Shown: one piece after another, positions 18,694 to 28,052 of the stretch
How positions within the stretch are numbered: position 1 is the first letter of the stretch
Layout: the number at the start of each line of letters is the position of its first letter
From: Colwellia sp. RSH04
Lineage (GTDB): Bacteria; Pseudomonadota; Gammaproteobacteria; Enterobacterales; Alteromonadaceae
Assembly: GCF_003545765.1 (NCBI RefSeq)
Contig: NZ_QXIO01000002.1
Location: 248,001-312,000 of the forward strand
Reading direction: 5' to 3'
Length of the DNA stretch: 64,000 nt
Translations under genes and position numbers: made by a program
The notes under the pieces: generated by a model
Database searches by the model: none
The model's input: the letters and a program-made list of their open reading frames with translations, nothing else
What the model was told of the DNA's origin: nothing

Positions 18694-19872
18694 TTAAAAT
18701 GAATCTTCAGGTATAAATACCCAACCTTGCATTAATACTCGTGCGCTTCTGCTCATTATCGCCTTATTAACAACCCAACTTCCTGACTCGTTAGACGCTT
18801 GAGCGCCTACTTTTAATGATCCTGATGGATGTCCAAACGTGACAGATCCTCGTTCACCTCCGCCAGCAGCTAAGTTAACTAAGGTGCCAGGTATGGCTGC
18901 AGCAGTGCCAATAGCTACGGCGGCAGTTCCCATCATTGCATGATGTAACTTACCCATCGATAAAGCCCGTACATGTAAATCTAATGCATCACTTGTGATC
19001 TCTTTACCACTTGATGTTGTAAATGATTGAGATGGAGATACAAAAGCAACTTTTGGCGTATGTTGTCTTGCTTTAGCTTCATCAACATCACAAATTAAGC
19101 CCATCTTTTTAGCGCCATAAGCTCTAATAGTTTCAAAACGCATTAAAGCATCATTATCACTATTAATTGCTTCTTGTAACTCAATACCACTATAGCCAAT
19201 GTCTTTTGCATATAAAAAAATGGTTGGAATGCCCGCATTAATCATTGTCGCTGTAAAGGTACCGATACCTGGCACTTCAAGTTCATCAACAATATTCCCA
19301 GTTGGAAACATTGCTTCAGACGGATCTACCGGAGCAATAAACTCTACAGGTACTTCGGCAGCAGGAAAAGTTACGCCATCAAGTTCAAAATCACCTGTTT
19401 CTTGTACCTGTGAATTAGTTATTGGAACATGCGCTACAATAGTTTTAGCAATATTTTTCTGCCATATTTTAACCGTACAAACACCGTTAGTTGGAATTTT
19501 ATTACTATCCACTAAACCTGACATTATGGCAAAAGCGCCAACGGCCGCCGTTAAATTACCGCAATTACCGCTCCAATCAACAAACGCTTTATCAATAGCT
19601 ACTTGGCCAAACAAATAATCAACATCGTGATCTTCTTGTTCCGATTTGGCTAAAATAACCGTTTTACTTGTACTTGATGTGGCACCACCCATACCATCAG
19701 TTTGCTTACCGTAAGGATCAGGACTACCAATAACTCGAAGTAGCATATTATCACGGGCAACTCCTGGTACCTGACACCTTTGAGGTAAGTCAGTTAAGTT
19801 AAAAAATACACCTTTAGAGGTACCACCACGCATATACGTAGCCGGAATTTTTATTTGAGGAACATTAGACAT
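18694..19872 (-). CDS. prpF: 2-methylaconitate cis-trans isomerase PrpF
   Basis: PrpF converts the 2-methylaconitate made by AcnD into the isomer used in the methylcitrate cycle, letting AcnD replace PrpD. The 392-residue protein opens with the family signature IPATYMRGGTSKGVFFNLTDLP and has DPYGKQTDGMGGATSSTSK and DWSGNCGNLTAAVGAFAI, where the catalytic Cys lies. I use ATG 19872, preceded by AGGTGAG, rather than the GTG nine bases upstream that overlaps this ribosome site. It is the last gene of the prp cluster, directly after acnD as in Shewanella. Confidence 0.94.
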   Translation of the reverse strand: MSNVPQIKIPATYMRGGTSKGVFFNLTDLPQRCQVPGVARDNMLLRVIGSPDPYGKQTDGMGGATSSTSKTVILAKSEQEDHDVDYLFGQVAIDKAFVDWSGNCGNLTAAVGAFAIMSGLVDSNKIPTNGVCTVKIWQKNIAKTIVAHVPITNSQVQETGDFELDGVTFPAAEVPVEFIAPVDPSEAMFPTGNIVDELEVPGIGTFTATMINAGIPTIFLYAKDIGYSGIELQEAINSDNDALMRFETIRAYGAKKMGLICDVDEAKARQHTPKVAFVSPSQSFTTSSGKEITSDALDLHVRALSMGKLHHAMMGTAAVAIGTAAAIPGTLVNLAAGGGERGSVTFGHPSGSLKVGAQASNESGSWVVNKAIMSRSARVLMQGWVFIPEDSF

Positions 19873-19908
19873 GGCTCTCACCTATTTTCATAAATAAACT
19901 AGTCAAAA

Positions 19909-19941
19909 AAAACGGCGCTAAGAAAATCAAAGAGCCGCTTT
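19909..19941 (-). terminator. possible terminator between acnD and prpF
   Basis: On the minus strand an 8-bp stem (AAAGCGGC ... GCCGTTTT, one G-U pair) with a 17-nt loop is followed by a run of T residues. The loop is long, so this may only attenuate read-through into prpF. Confidence 0.4.
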
Positions 19942-19981
19942 AACAGTAAATTACAGTGATATGTAATAACGTTTTAAACAA

Positions 19982-22585
19982 TTACGCATTAGACTGTAAG
20001 AAATCATGAGCAAATTTTTGTAACACGCCACCCGCTGCATGTACGGTGACTTCTTCAGCTGTATCCAAACGACATTTAACGCTGATATTAACTACCTCAC
20101 CATTGGCTCTTGTCATCACAACAATCATTTCACCGCCAGGCGATGTCGTACCAACAACATCAAACGTTTCCGTTCCATCAATTTGGTAAGTTTTACGTGT
20201 CTCATTATTAATAAATTCAAGTGGTAGAACACCCATACCAATTAAGTTGGTTCTATGAATACGTTCAAACCCTTCTGCAACAATTACTTCAACACCCGCT
20301 AAGCGAACTCCCTTAGCAGCCCAGTCTCTTGATGAGCCTTGACCGTAATCAGCACCTGCTACAATAATTAATGGTTGCTTGCGCTCCATATAGGTTTCTA
20401 TAGCTTCCCACATGCGTGACTCAGTACCATCAGGTTCAATACGTGCTAAAGAGCCTTGTTTAACTTCGCCATTTTCATCTAAACACATTTCGTTAAATAA
20501 TTTAGGGTTAGCAAACGTTGCACGCTGAGCCGTTAAATGATCGCCACGATGAGTTGCATACGAATTGAAATCTTCTTCGGGCAAGCCCATCTTGTCTAAA
20601 TAGGCTCCTGCAGCGCTATCTAACATAATGGCATTAGACGGAGAAAGATGATCCGTTGTGATGTTATCGCCGAGTACTGCAAGAGGACGCATACCTTTCA
20701 TTGTTCGTTCACCAGCAAGTGCACCTTCCCAGTATGGTGGTCTGCGGATATACGTACTTTGTGCTCGCCAATCATAAAGCGGACTTTCTGCTGGCTCAAA
20801 AGCACCTAAATCGAACATTGGTGTATATATTTTTTTGAACTGCTCAGGTTTTACACTCGATTTAACGATTTCATCAATTTCTTCATCTGATGGCCAAATA
20901 TCCATCAACCTTATGTCATTACCTTGAGTATCTTGGCCTAAAACGTCTTTTTCAATATCAAAACGCATAGTACCGGCAATTGCATATGCAACGACAAGTG
21001 GTGGTGAAGCTAAAAAGGCTTGTTTTGCGTATGGATGAATTCTGCCATCAAAATTACGATTACCAGAAAGCACAGCCGTTGCGTAAAGATCTCGTTCTAT
21101 AACTTCTTGTTGGATTTTAGGATCTAAAGCACCCGACATCCCATTACAGGTTGTACATGCATAGGCTACAATGCCAAAACCTAGTTTTTCCATTTCTGAT
21201 AATAAACCAGCTTCTTCTAGATATAGTTTGGCAACTTTAGAGCCTGGCGCAAAAGATGATTTAACCCAAGGTTTACGTACTAAACCTAATTCATTAGCGC
21301 GTTTAGCCACTAAGCCAGCAGCAACAACATTACGTGGGTTTGATGTATTGGTACATGACGTAATGGCTGCAATTATTACGGCACCATCAGGCATTTCACC
21401 CTGCTCTTCTTGTGCTTTGCATTGCGCTAAATCTTTCGCAATGTCTTTAGACGCTAAATCAGATGTCGCTAAACGTCTATGTGGATTAGACGGGCCTGCC
21501 ATATTTCGACCCACAAGAGATAAATCAAAAGTCAATACACGTTTATATTGTGCATCCTTTAAATCATCAGCCCAAAGCCCTGTCTGTTTAGCGTAATTTT
21601 CAACTAAGGCGACTTGCTCTGGCTCTCTCCCGGTAATTTTTAAATAATCGATGGTTTGTTCATCGATATAAAACATACCTGCTGAAGCACCATATTCTGG
21701 TGTCATATTTGAAATTGTAGCGCGATCGCCAATAGATAAACTGCGAGCCCCTTCACCAAAGAACTCTAGATAAGCGCCGACAACTTTCTCGTTACGTAAA
21801 AACTCTGTTATCGCTAAAACGATATCGGTTGCAGTAATACCCGGTTGACGCTGACCCACTAATTTAACCCCAACAATATTAGGCAAGCGCATCATTGATG
21901 GGCGACCTAACATGACCGTTTCTGCTTCTAAACCACCCACACCAATGGCAATTACGCCTAATGCATCTACATGAGGAGTGTGTGAATCTGTGCCGACACA
22001 AGTATCAGGAAAAGCGACACCATCTCTTGCTTGGATAACAGGAGACATTTTTTCTAAATTAATTTGATGCATAATGCCATTACCTGCAGGAATAACATCA
22101 ACATTCTTAAAGGCCGTTTTTGTCCACTCTATGAAGTGAAATCTGTCTTCGTTTCGGCGATCTTCAATTGCACGATTTTTATCAAACGCATCAGGATCAG
22201 AACCGCCATGTTCAACCGCTAGCGAATGGTCAACAATTAACTGAGTTGGTACTACAGGGTTAACTTTGGCAGGATCTCCTCCTTGATCGGCTATAGCATC
22301 TCGAAGACCTGCTAAATCAACCAATGCAGTTTGTCCCAAAATATCATGACAAACAACACGTGCAGGGTACCAAGGGAAATCAAGATCTTGCTTACTTTCA
22401 ATAATTTGAGTAAGCGATTCAGTAAGGGTTGAAGGATCACACCGACGTACCAGTTGTTCTGCTAGAACACGTGAGGTGTAAGGTAATTTTTGATAACTAC
22501 CTGGGCTTATTGCTTCGATCGCACCACGAGTATCGAAATAATCTATATTCGAGCCTGGTAATGGCTTGCGATGTTCATAATTCAT
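19982..22585 (-). CDS. acnD: Fe/S-dependent 2-methylisocitrate dehydratase AcnD
   Basis: An aconitase-family protein of 867 residues, the usual AcnD length. It has the [4Fe-4S] ligands in AITSCTNTSNP and ACTTCNGMSG, plus the swivel-domain block GSSRDWAAKG. The N-terminus (MNYEHRKPLPGSNIDYFDTRGA) is the AcnD form rather than AcnA or AcnB, and the prpF partner confirms it. It dehydrates 2-methylcitrate during propionate breakdown. I start at ATG 22585 behind GGAAAG; a GTG 12 bases upstream is less likely. Transcribed with prpC, prpB and the GntR regulator. Confidence 0.95.
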   Translation of the reverse strand: MNYEHRKPLPGSNIDYFDTRGAIEAISPGSYQKLPYTSRVLAEQLVRRCDPSTLTESLTQIIESKQDLDFPWYPARVVCHDILGQTALVDLAGLRDAIADQGGDPAKVNPVVPTQLIVDHSLAVEHGGSDPDAFDKNRAIEDRRNEDRFHFIEWTKTAFKNVDVIPAGNGIMHQINLEKMSPVIQARDGVAFPDTCVGTDSHTPHVDALGVIAIGVGGLEAETVMLGRPSMMRLPNIVGVKLVGQRQPGITATDIVLAITEFLRNEKVVGAYLEFFGEGARSLSIGDRATISNMTPEYGASAGMFYIDEQTIDYLKITGREPEQVALVENYAKQTGLWADDLKDAQYKRVLTFDLSLVGRNMAGPSNPHRRLATSDLASKDIAKDLAQCKAQEEQGEMPDGAVIIAAITSCTNTSNPRNVVAAGLVAKRANELGLVRKPWVKSSFAPGSKVAKLYLEEAGLLSEMEKLGFGIVAYACTTCNGMSGALDPKIQQEVIERDLYATAVLSGNRNFDGRIHPYAKQAFLASPPLVVAYAIAGTMRFDIEKDVLGQDTQGNDIRLMDIWPSDEEIDEIVKSSVKPEQFKKIYTPMFDLGAFEPAESPLYDWRAQSTYIRRPPYWEGALAGERTMKGMRPLAVLGDNITTDHLSPSNAIMLDSAAGAYLDKMGLPEEDFNSYATHRGDHLTAQRATFANPKLFNEMCLDENGEVKQGSLARIEPDGTESRMWEAIETYMERKQPLIIVAGADYGQGSSRDWAAKGVRLAGVEVIVAEGFERIHRTNLIGMGVLPLEFINNETRKTYQIDGTETFDVVGTTSPGGEMIVVMTRANGEVVNISVKCRLDTAEEVTVHAAGGVLQKFAHDFLQSNA

Positions 22586-22735
22586 AATTCTTTCCACAAA
22601 ATTTGGGGTAAAAACACGCTAATATCTAAGGATAAATAAAACGCTACACACTATTGATTGCTTTAAAGCCCTATCATTAATTAAAGTCATTGACATCAAC
22701 CATAAAGCTTTAATAATCAGGGGCACTGTAAAGCG

Positions 22736-23860
22736 TTAGCGTTGCTCTATTGGTGTAACAGTACGAGGTTCGCTACCAGTATAGTCAGCACTTGGACGAA
22801 TAATGCGGTTATTAGAGCGTTGCTCCATAACATGTGCAGCCCAACCCGTTAAACGTGAACAGACAAAAATAGGGGTAAATAACTTGGTAGGAATTCCCAT
22901 ATAGTTGTATGTTGATGCATGGAAAAAGTCTGCGTTACAGAAAAGTTTCTTGGTATCCCACATGTATTCTTCACACGCCACAGAGATATCATATAACGAC
23001 GTATTTCCATTCTCTTGAGCTAATTTTTCAGACCATGCTTTAATAATGACATTACGTGGGTCTGAAGTACGGTAGATAGCATGACCAAACCCCATGATTT
23101 TCTCTTTACGCTCTAACATTCCCGCCATTTGTATTTTAGCATCTTCAGGTGACGTAAAACGCTCAATCATATCCATAGCTGCTTCATTAGCACCGCCATG
23201 CAAAGGACCACGTAAAGTACCAATAGCTCCCGTGATACATGAATACATGTCTGATAATGTTGATGCACAAACTCTTGCAGTAAAAGTTGAGGCATTAAAT
23301 TCATGCTCAGCATAAAGAATTAACGAAACATCCATAACTCGTCGATGTTGCTCTGACGGTGTTTCACCATTTAATAATTTTAAAAAGTGCCCACCGAGTG
23401 AATCTTCATCCGTTACACAATCAATCTCTTTACCTTCATGAGAGAAATTATACCAATAACACATGATGGCAGGAAAAGCGGCAAGTAAACGATTAGCGGC
23501 TTTATTTTGCTGTGAAAAATCAACTTCTGGCTCCAGGTTACCTAAAAAAGAACAACCGGTACGCATAACGTCCATTGGGTGAGCATCGGCTGGAATTTTT
23601 TGTAATACTTCTTTTAATGCTTGCGGTAAATCACGCATACCATTAAGTTCTGCTTTATAGCTAGCTAATTGGTCAACGGTTGGTAATTCACCATTAAAAA
23701 GTAAATAAGCAACTTCTTCAAATGTTGCATTATCAGCTAAGTCTGAAACATCATAACCACAATAAGTTAAACCACTGCCTGATTTTCCTACTGTACATAA
23801 AGACGTTTCACCTGCACTTTGACCACGAAGCCCTGCACCACTTAATTTTTTATCAACCAT
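22736..23860 (-). CDS. prpC: 2-methylcitrate synthase PrpC
   Basis: A citrate synthase-fold enzyme of 374 residues, the short form typical of PrpC. It joins propionyl-CoA and oxaloacetate to give 2-methylcitrate. Conserved blocks are SLILYAEHEFNASTFTARV, GPLHGGANEAAMDMI, GFGHAIYRTSDPR (active-site His) and the C-terminal SNNRIIRPSADYTG. It starts 97 bases after the prpB stop codon. Context among prpB, acnD and prpF separates it from ordinary citrate synthase GltA, which is longer (about 430 residues). Confidence 0.95.
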   Translation of the reverse strand: MVDKKLSGAGLRGQSAGETSLCTVGKSGSGLTYCGYDVSDLADNATFEEVAYLLFNGELPTVDQLASYKAELNGMRDLPQALKEVLQKIPADAHPMDVMRTGCSFLGNLEPEVDFSQQNKAANRLLAAFPAIMCYWYNFSHEGKEIDCVTDEDSLGGHFLKLLNGETPSEQHRRVMDVSLILYAEHEFNASTFTARVCASTLSDMYSCITGAIGTLRGPLHGGANEAAMDMIERFTSPEDAKIQMAGMLERKEKIMGFGHAIYRTSDPRNVIIKAWSEKLAQENGNTSLYDISVACEEYMWDTKKLFCNADFFHASTYNYMGIPTKLFTPIFVCSRLTGWAAHVMEQRSNNRIIRPSADYTGSEPRTVTPIEQR

Positions 23861-23957
23861 CTCTCAATCCTCATATTCTGTATTTATTATGTTTATGTCT
23901 TTTACTATGTCTACATGACTATTCGATGACAATATCTAACAATACTGTCACTGTTGA

Positions 23958-24848
23958 TTACTTGTTTTTACCTTCAGCAAATAATGAATCTAATTTTTGC
24001 TCATAATCGTGATAACCAAGGTAATCGTATAAATCCATTCTGGTTTGCATGTTGTCAATTTCAGCTTTTTGATCACCATCGGCTAATAACGTTTTATAGA
24101 CCGATTCAGCAGCTTTGTTCATTGCTCTAAACGCTGATAAAGGATAAAGCACCATGGCACATCCCCACTCTCCTAATTGCTCTTTATTCCAAAGCTCTGT
24201 TTGACCAAACTCTGTGATATTCGCTAATACAGGTACATCTAGTGCTTCAGTGAATGCTCTGTAATGCTCTTCAGTTTTAACCGCTTCAGCAAAAATACCA
24301 TCAGCGCCAGCAGCAACATAAGCCTTAGCGCGCTCTAGCGCTGCTTCTAAACCTTCTTGTGCAAACGCATCGGTTCTGGCCATAATAAAAAAGTCACTGT
24401 CTGTTCTAGCATCAACAGCAGATTTTATTCGATCGACCATTTCTTGAGTTGAAACAATTTCTTTGTTTGGACGATGACCACATCTTTTCTGTGCAACCTG
24501 ATCTTCAATATGAACCGCTGCTGCCCCAGCTTTTTCCATATCACGAATAGTCTTTGCAATATTAAATGCCCCACCCCAACCCGTATCAATATCTACCAGT
24601 AAAGGCAGACTCGATGCAGAAGTAATACGTTGAACATCTGCAATAACATCATTAAGTGATGTCATGCCTAAATCAGGTAAACCATATGATGCATTAGCGA
24701 CACCGCCACCCGATAAATAAATCGCTTGATGTCCAAGTTGCTCAGCCATCATTGCGCAATATGCATTGATAGTACCGACAACTTGTAATGGCTTATTGTT
24801 TGCTAACGCTTGTCTAAATTTAGCGCCTGGTGATAATGGTTTCGACAT
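23958..24848 (-). CDS. prpB: 2-methylisocitrate lyase PrpB
   Basis: This isocitrate lyase-family enzyme of 296 residues splits 2-methylisocitrate into pyruvate and succinate. The active-site loop [13 protein letters not shown] with its catalytic Cys is intact. So are [31 protein letters not shown] and MARTDAF, with the Mg2+ ligands in DIDTG and EDQ. The C-terminal helix [12 protein letters not shown] is typical. It begins 27 bases after the GntR gene, so regulator and enzyme are in one transcript. Confidence 0.95.
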   Translation of the reverse strand: MSKPLSPGAKFRQALANNKPLQVVGTINAYCAMMAEQLGHQAIYLSGGGVANASYGLPDLGMTSLNDVIADVQRITSASSLPLLVDIDTGWGGAFNIAKTIRDMEKAGAAAVHIEDQVAQKRCGHRPNKEIVSTQEMVDRIKSAVDARTDSDFFIMARTDAFAQEGLEAALERAKAYVAAGADGIFAEAVKTEEHYRAFTEALDVPVLANITEFGQTELWNKEQLGEWGCAMVLYPLSAFRAMNKAAESVYKTLLADGDQKAEIDNMQTRMDLYDYLGYHDYEQKLDSLFAEGKNK

Positions 24849-24875
24849 GTTTTGTTCCCCTGTTTATATTTCTGC

Positions 24876-25565
24876 TTAAGGTTTAAGCGTTTGTTCTGCA
24901 ATTTTTTGTTCAATATTTTTTCTTGATGCGGCTATATGACGACGCATAAGTATTTCAGCTAACTCGCCATCTCTATCACTGATTGCTTGTAAAATATGTA
25001 AATGCTCATCATAAGCCCGACTTGCCCTCGCACTCTGCATACCAAATTGAAATCGGTACATGCGTACTAAGTGATAAAGCTGGCCACAAATAAGATTGAT
25101 TAGTTGTTGGTTATGACTACCCAGGATAATCTTGTAGTGAAAATCTAAATCACCCTCTTCTTGATAATAGGCAACACCTTCTTGCAATGCTTTTTCTTGA
25201 CTGTGACTTACCAACATTTGCTTCATCGAAGATATTTCTTCATCTGTCATATTAATAGCGGCATGTCGACAAGCCATACCTTCGAGTGCTTCGCGCGTAA
25301 TGTAAAGCTCTAATAGGCCTTCAATTGTACAATCGACAACTCTTGAACCTATATTGGCTTTACGCTCAATGAGATGACATTTTTCTAGACGGTTTAAGGC
25401 TTCTCGTAAGGTAGAACGGCTAATTTGATAACTTTTAGCCAGCTCTGGCTCGCTAATTTTACTACCTGCAGGAATTTCACCTTCAACGATGGCATGCTGC
25501 ATTCTTTCAAATACTTTATCAGCGGTAGTCACTATGGCTTGTTTGGTTGGATTATCTATATACAT
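24876..25565 (-). CDS. GntR-family (FCD/FadR subfamily) regulator of the prp cluster
   Basis: A 229-residue protein with an N-terminal winged helix (IVEGEIPAGSKISEPELAKSYQISRSTLREALNRLEKCHLI) and an all-helical FCD ligand domain, with metal-ligand-type residues in YITREALEGMACRHAA and LDFHYKIILGSHN. FCD regulators bind organic acids, and GntR proteins control methylcitrate genes in related Alteromonadales (sometimes called PrpQ). It is the first gene of the prp cluster. Two tandem TTGTCGACA sites immediately upstream and a perfect palindrome further up are likely its own operators. A methylcitrate-cycle intermediate is the probable ligand, by inference. Confidence 0.88.
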   Translation of the reverse strand: MYIDNPTKQAIVTTADKVFERMQHAIVEGEIPAGSKISEPELAKSYQISRSTLREALNRLEKCHLIERKANIGSRVVDCTIEGLLELYITREALEGMACRHAAINMTDEEISSMKQMLVSHSQEKALQEGVAYYQEEGDLDFHYKIILGSHNQQLINLICGQLYHLVRMYRFQFGMQSARASRAYDEHLHILQAISDRDGELAEILMRRHIAASRKNIEQKIAEQTLKP

Positions 25566-25580
25566 AAGAAAAAACAGTCA

Positions 25581-25612
25581 CATTAAATTGTCGACACATT
25601 AAATTGTCGACA
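25581..25612 (-). promoter_or_regulatory. tandem operator repeats for the GntR regulator
   Basis: Two exact 16-bp copies of CATTAAATTGTCGACA lie head to tail (25581-25596 and 25597-25612), followed by a partial third copy, CATTAAAA. Each holds the palindromic core TGTCGACA. They sit 16-47 bases upstream of the regulator start, downstream of a candidate promoter whose -10 is TATTAT (25632-25637) and -35 is TTGTTA (25654-25659) with a 16-bp spacer. Confidence 0.65.
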
Positions 25613-25674
25613 CATTAAAATTATAAAGCTAATAATATCTTATTTAAAAGATATAACAAGTAGACCTAAGTATA

Positions 25675-25686
25675 ATTGTCGACAAT
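25675..25686 (-). promoter_or_regulatory. palindromic operator ATTGTCGACAAT
   Basis: A perfect 12-bp palindrome with the same TTGTCGACA core as the tandem copies, 110 bases upstream of the GntR start and upstream of the candidate -35. It probably forms the distal operator. Confidence 0.6.
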
Positions 25687-25721
25687 AATGGTGTTTTTAT
25701 GAATATAAATAAATTTTAGGC

Positions 25722-25763
25722 AAAAAAAAACCTACGTAATAGTGTATCTATTACGTAGGTTTT
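25722..25763 (-). terminator. strong Rho-independent terminator of the tRNA operon
   Basis: A perfect 16-bp stem (AAAACCTACGTAATAG / CTATTACGTAGGTTTT) with a 5-nt loop; on the minus strand it is followed by a run of T residues. It ends the tRNA transcript 53 bases beyond the last tRNA-Glu. Confidence 0.9.
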
Positions 25764-25815
25764 CTATTTATCACTTATGTTCACTCTATTACTATAATTA
25801 TTCATCAGTAAAGAG

Positions 25816-25891
25816 TGGCATCCCTAAGGGGATTCGAACCCCTGTTACCGCCGTGAAAGGGCGGTGTCCTAGGCCTCTAGACGATAGGGAC
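25816..25891 (-). tRNA. tRNA-Glu (UUC), copy 4 of the operon
   Basis: 76 bases with encoded CCA. The minus strand starts GTCCCTATCGTCTAGAGGCC, anticodon loop CTTTCAC gives UUC, and the T-loop is GGTTCGAATCC. Sequence is identical to the three upstream copies. The terminal acceptor pair reads G1-U72 rather than G1-C72. Confidence 0.97.
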
Positions 25892-26058
25892 ACAGATATA
25901 AATCTAACTATCTTTTGAGCGATTAACTCAAAGGATTAATTTTATATGGTTCAATATAGTTAAACTAACTAAATATCTCAATAAAAATTAAAACTCTAGT
26001 ACATATTTTTAAATAGAATAATAACTATCATTATTAATTAATCACTTAATCAATAAAT

Positions 26059-26134
26059 TGGCATCCCTAAGGGGATTCGAACCCCTGTTACCGCCGTGAA
26101 AGGGCGGTGTCCTAGGCCTCTAGACGATAGGGAC
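26059..26134 (-). tRNA. tRNA-Glu (UUC), copy 3 of the operon
   Basis: 76 bases with encoded CCA, anticodon UUC, identical to the other three copies. It is separated from copy 4 by a 167-base AT-rich spacer in which I see no gene. Confidence 0.97.
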
Positions 26135-26297
26135 ACATGCTGGATATTTCCAGTAACTATCTACCCTGTTACAGGTATTACTAATTTAATAAGTATTATT
26201 AAATCCTTAATAAATTAGCAGTCTAATTAACTTTCAAGTATTACTCACAGTAGTTAACAACTGTTTACCTATTAGATCAAAAACACAATATAATAAG

Positions 26298-26373
26298 TGG
26301 CATCCCTAAGGGGATTCGAACCCCTGTTACCGCCGTGAAAGGGCGGTGTCCTAGGCCTCTAGACGATAGGGAC
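26298..26373 (-). tRNA. tRNA-Glu (UUC), copy 2 of the operon
   Basis: 76 bases with encoded CCA, anticodon UUC, identical to the other three copies. Spacer to copy 3 is 163 bases and unrelated in sequence to the other spacers. Confidence 0.97.
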
Positions 26374-26511
26374 ACAAGCTGGTTACACCAGAGTACTATC
26401 TATCAAACGTAATACGTTCGATGCTTTAAAGTAAATAAAAACCATTAAAGCTCTAAATCACCACCCCGCACTGTAAACAATACGCAGTAGCTTAAAACAA
26501 ACCATCAATAG

Positions 26512-26587
26512 TGGCATCCCTAAGGGGATTCGAACCCCTGTTACCGCCGTGAAAGGGCGGTGTCCTAGGCCTCTAGACGATAGGGAC
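26512..26587 (-). tRNA. tRNA-Glu (UUC), copy 1 of the operon
   Basis: 76 bases with encoded CCA, anticodon UUC. It is the first tRNA-Glu after tRNA-Ala, 55 bases away, with a 138-base spacer to copy 2. Confidence 0.97.
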
Positions 26588-26642
26588 ACATTATACTATC
26601 GTTTGGATTACTCCAAATTTTGCATCATAGATGCAAACTCTA

Positions 26643-26718
26643 TGGTGGAGCTATGCGGGATCGAACCGCAGACCTCTTCGCTGCCAGCGAAGCGCTCTCC
26701 CAGCTGAGCTATAGCCCC
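26643..26718 (-). tRNA. tRNA-Ala (GGC)
   Basis: 76 bases with encoded CCA. The minus strand begins GGGGCTATAGCTCAGCTGGG, the anticodon arm is CTTCG-CTGGCAG-CGAAG (anticodon GGC), and the end is TAGCTCCACCA. The G3-U70 identity pair of alanine tRNA is present (GGGGCTA with TAGCTCC). It is the first gene of the five-tRNA operon. Confidence 0.97.
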
Positions 26719-26804
26719 GTTTTATAAACGGTATATTTAATCACTGGCCTAATAGCAATTAAATAAATCGTTCTCTTCAAGTGGACCTAACACTTGCTGA
26801 AAAC

Positions 26805-26840
26805 GAGGCGCATTCTAAGCAGCACCCCTTAAACTGTCAA
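26805..26840 (-). promoter_or_regulatory. stable-RNA sigma-70 promoter of the tRNA operon
   Basis: On the minus strand a perfect -35 (TTGACA, 26835-26840) and near-perfect -10 (TAGAAT, 26812-26817) are separated by exactly 17 bases. They are followed by GCGCC, the GC-rich discriminator typical of stringently controlled rRNA and tRNA promoters. Transcription would start about 85 bases upstream of tRNA-Ala. Confidence 0.88.
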
Positions 26841-27116
26841 CTGTTATTTTAAAATTTTTACTGTTTTTTTCAATAAATTGACATTCTGATTACTTAAACA
26901 GCAACTTGTTTATTTATTGCATAGTAATTCCATCACTAAACGAAAATATAACCACTTTCAATTATCTTAACAGTTTAAAAATGTCACCTTTATTTATACA
27001 TATCATCAATCAATGTTAATGTTACAATATTATTATATTCATTAATTTAATTTGGCATTATCGGTATGGTGCTTTAACGCTACTGATAAGTCATTAGTAA
27101 AATACTCAAAATACAT
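26841..27116. other. divergent intergenic region between the tRNA promoter and yvcK
   Basis: About 275 very AT-rich bases between the minus-strand tRNA promoter and the plus-strand YvcK-like gene. The yvcK promoter should lie here. No convincing hairpin, repeat or extra gene was found. Confidence 0.5.
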
Positions 27117-28031
27117 ATGCAGTTAAGAAAATTAAACATTGTGGCTATAGGTGGCGGACACGGTTTAGGTCGTGTACTTCTTACCTTATCTTTTATGGGA
27201 AACAAACTCACCGGTATTGTAACCACAACAGATAATGGTGGTTCTACGGGTCGATTAAGAAAAAGAAAAAGCACTATTGCTTGGGGTGACCTAAGAAACT
27301 GCCTTACCCAGTTAGCAGATAAAAATGCTATTGGTAGCCAATTATTTGATTTTAGGTTTGATGGTGAAGATGACCTAGGTGGTCATAACCTTGGAAACTT
27401 AATGCTCTATGCATTAGAAAACTTACAATCGTCACCGCTTGATTCTATCAATTTAGTTCGTCGGATTCTCCGTGTAAAAACGCAATTACTGCCTATGTCT
27501 GAGACCCCCACCGATCTTATGGCATTTTATCCTGAAGGGCGATGTCGATTAGGAGAGTTATCTGTTGATGATATGCCTATTATGCCAAAAAACTTAATGT
27601 TAGCGCCTTTAGTTAAAGCAAGCCCTTCCTGTCTTGACGCGATCAAAAATGCAGATTTGATAATTCTTGGCCCTGGTAGTTTCTTAACTAGCGTTATACC
27701 ACCTTTATTAGTTAGAGATATAAGCAATGCGATAATTGAGCGCAAAGGCCATTGCGTATTTATCGACAATATTGTACCTGAACAAAGCCCAGCAGCTAAT
27801 TTGTCGCTAGATGAGAAATTCAATTGGATTGAAGACAATATCGGTAGTTTACCTATAGATAGTGCTATCACTCATGATAAACAAGCTAAATCAGAACGAG
27901 TAAACATACTTCATCAAGACTTAGTACATAACGAAGTGGCGCATCATCATGATAAAGAAAAACTGATTAACGCGTTAGAAAATTGTTTTAATAAATTTGC
28001 TAGTCCGAAAGTCGCCAGCGAAAAAGAATAA
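27117..28031 (+). CDS. YvcK/YbhK-type gluconeogenesis factor (CofD-like)
   Basis: A 304-residue cytoplasmic protein of the YvcK family with the N-terminal nucleotide-sugar-binding signature VAIGGGHGLGRVLLTL and the TTTDNGGSTGRLRK motif. The blocks GDLRNCLTQLA, GGHNLGNLML and LGPGSFLTSVIPPLL follow. YvcK proteins bind UDP-sugars and adjust cell-wall precursor supply and growth on gluconeogenic carbon; E. coli YbhK is the closest named relative in kind. It is a lone gene facing dcd, with a shared terminator. Confidence 0.88.
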   Translation: MQLRKLNIVAIGGGHGLGRVLLTLSFMGNKLTGIVTTTDNGGSTGRLRKRKSTIAWGDLRNCLTQLADKNAIGSQLFDFRFDGEDDLGGHNLGNLMLYALENLQSSPLDSINLVRRILRVKTQLLPMSETPTDLMAFYPEGRCRLGELSVDDMPIMPKNLMLAPLVKASPSCLDAIKNADLIILGPGSFLTSVIPPLLVRDISNAIIERKGHCVFIDNIVPEQSPAANLSLDEKFNWIEDNIGSLPIDSAITHDKQAKSERVNILHQDLVHNEVAHHHDKEKLINALENCFNKFASPKVASEKE

Positions 28032-28052
28032 CGGCATTTACAACCTAGGATC

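Noticed and set aside
19199..19618. 139-codon reading frame on the plus strand
   Set aside because: Antisense to prpF, low-complexity composition and no family resemblance; a shadow.
21171..21596. 141-codon reading frame on the plus strand
   Set aside because: Lies entirely inside acnD on the opposite strand, with no ribosome site or recognisable protein; it is a shadow of the acnD codons.
25816..26587. Four long direct repeats at 140-170 base spacing, resembling a CRISPR array
   Set aside because: Each repeat is a complete 76-base tRNA-Glu with CCA and anticodon UUC. Repeats are too long and spacers too variable for CRISPR.
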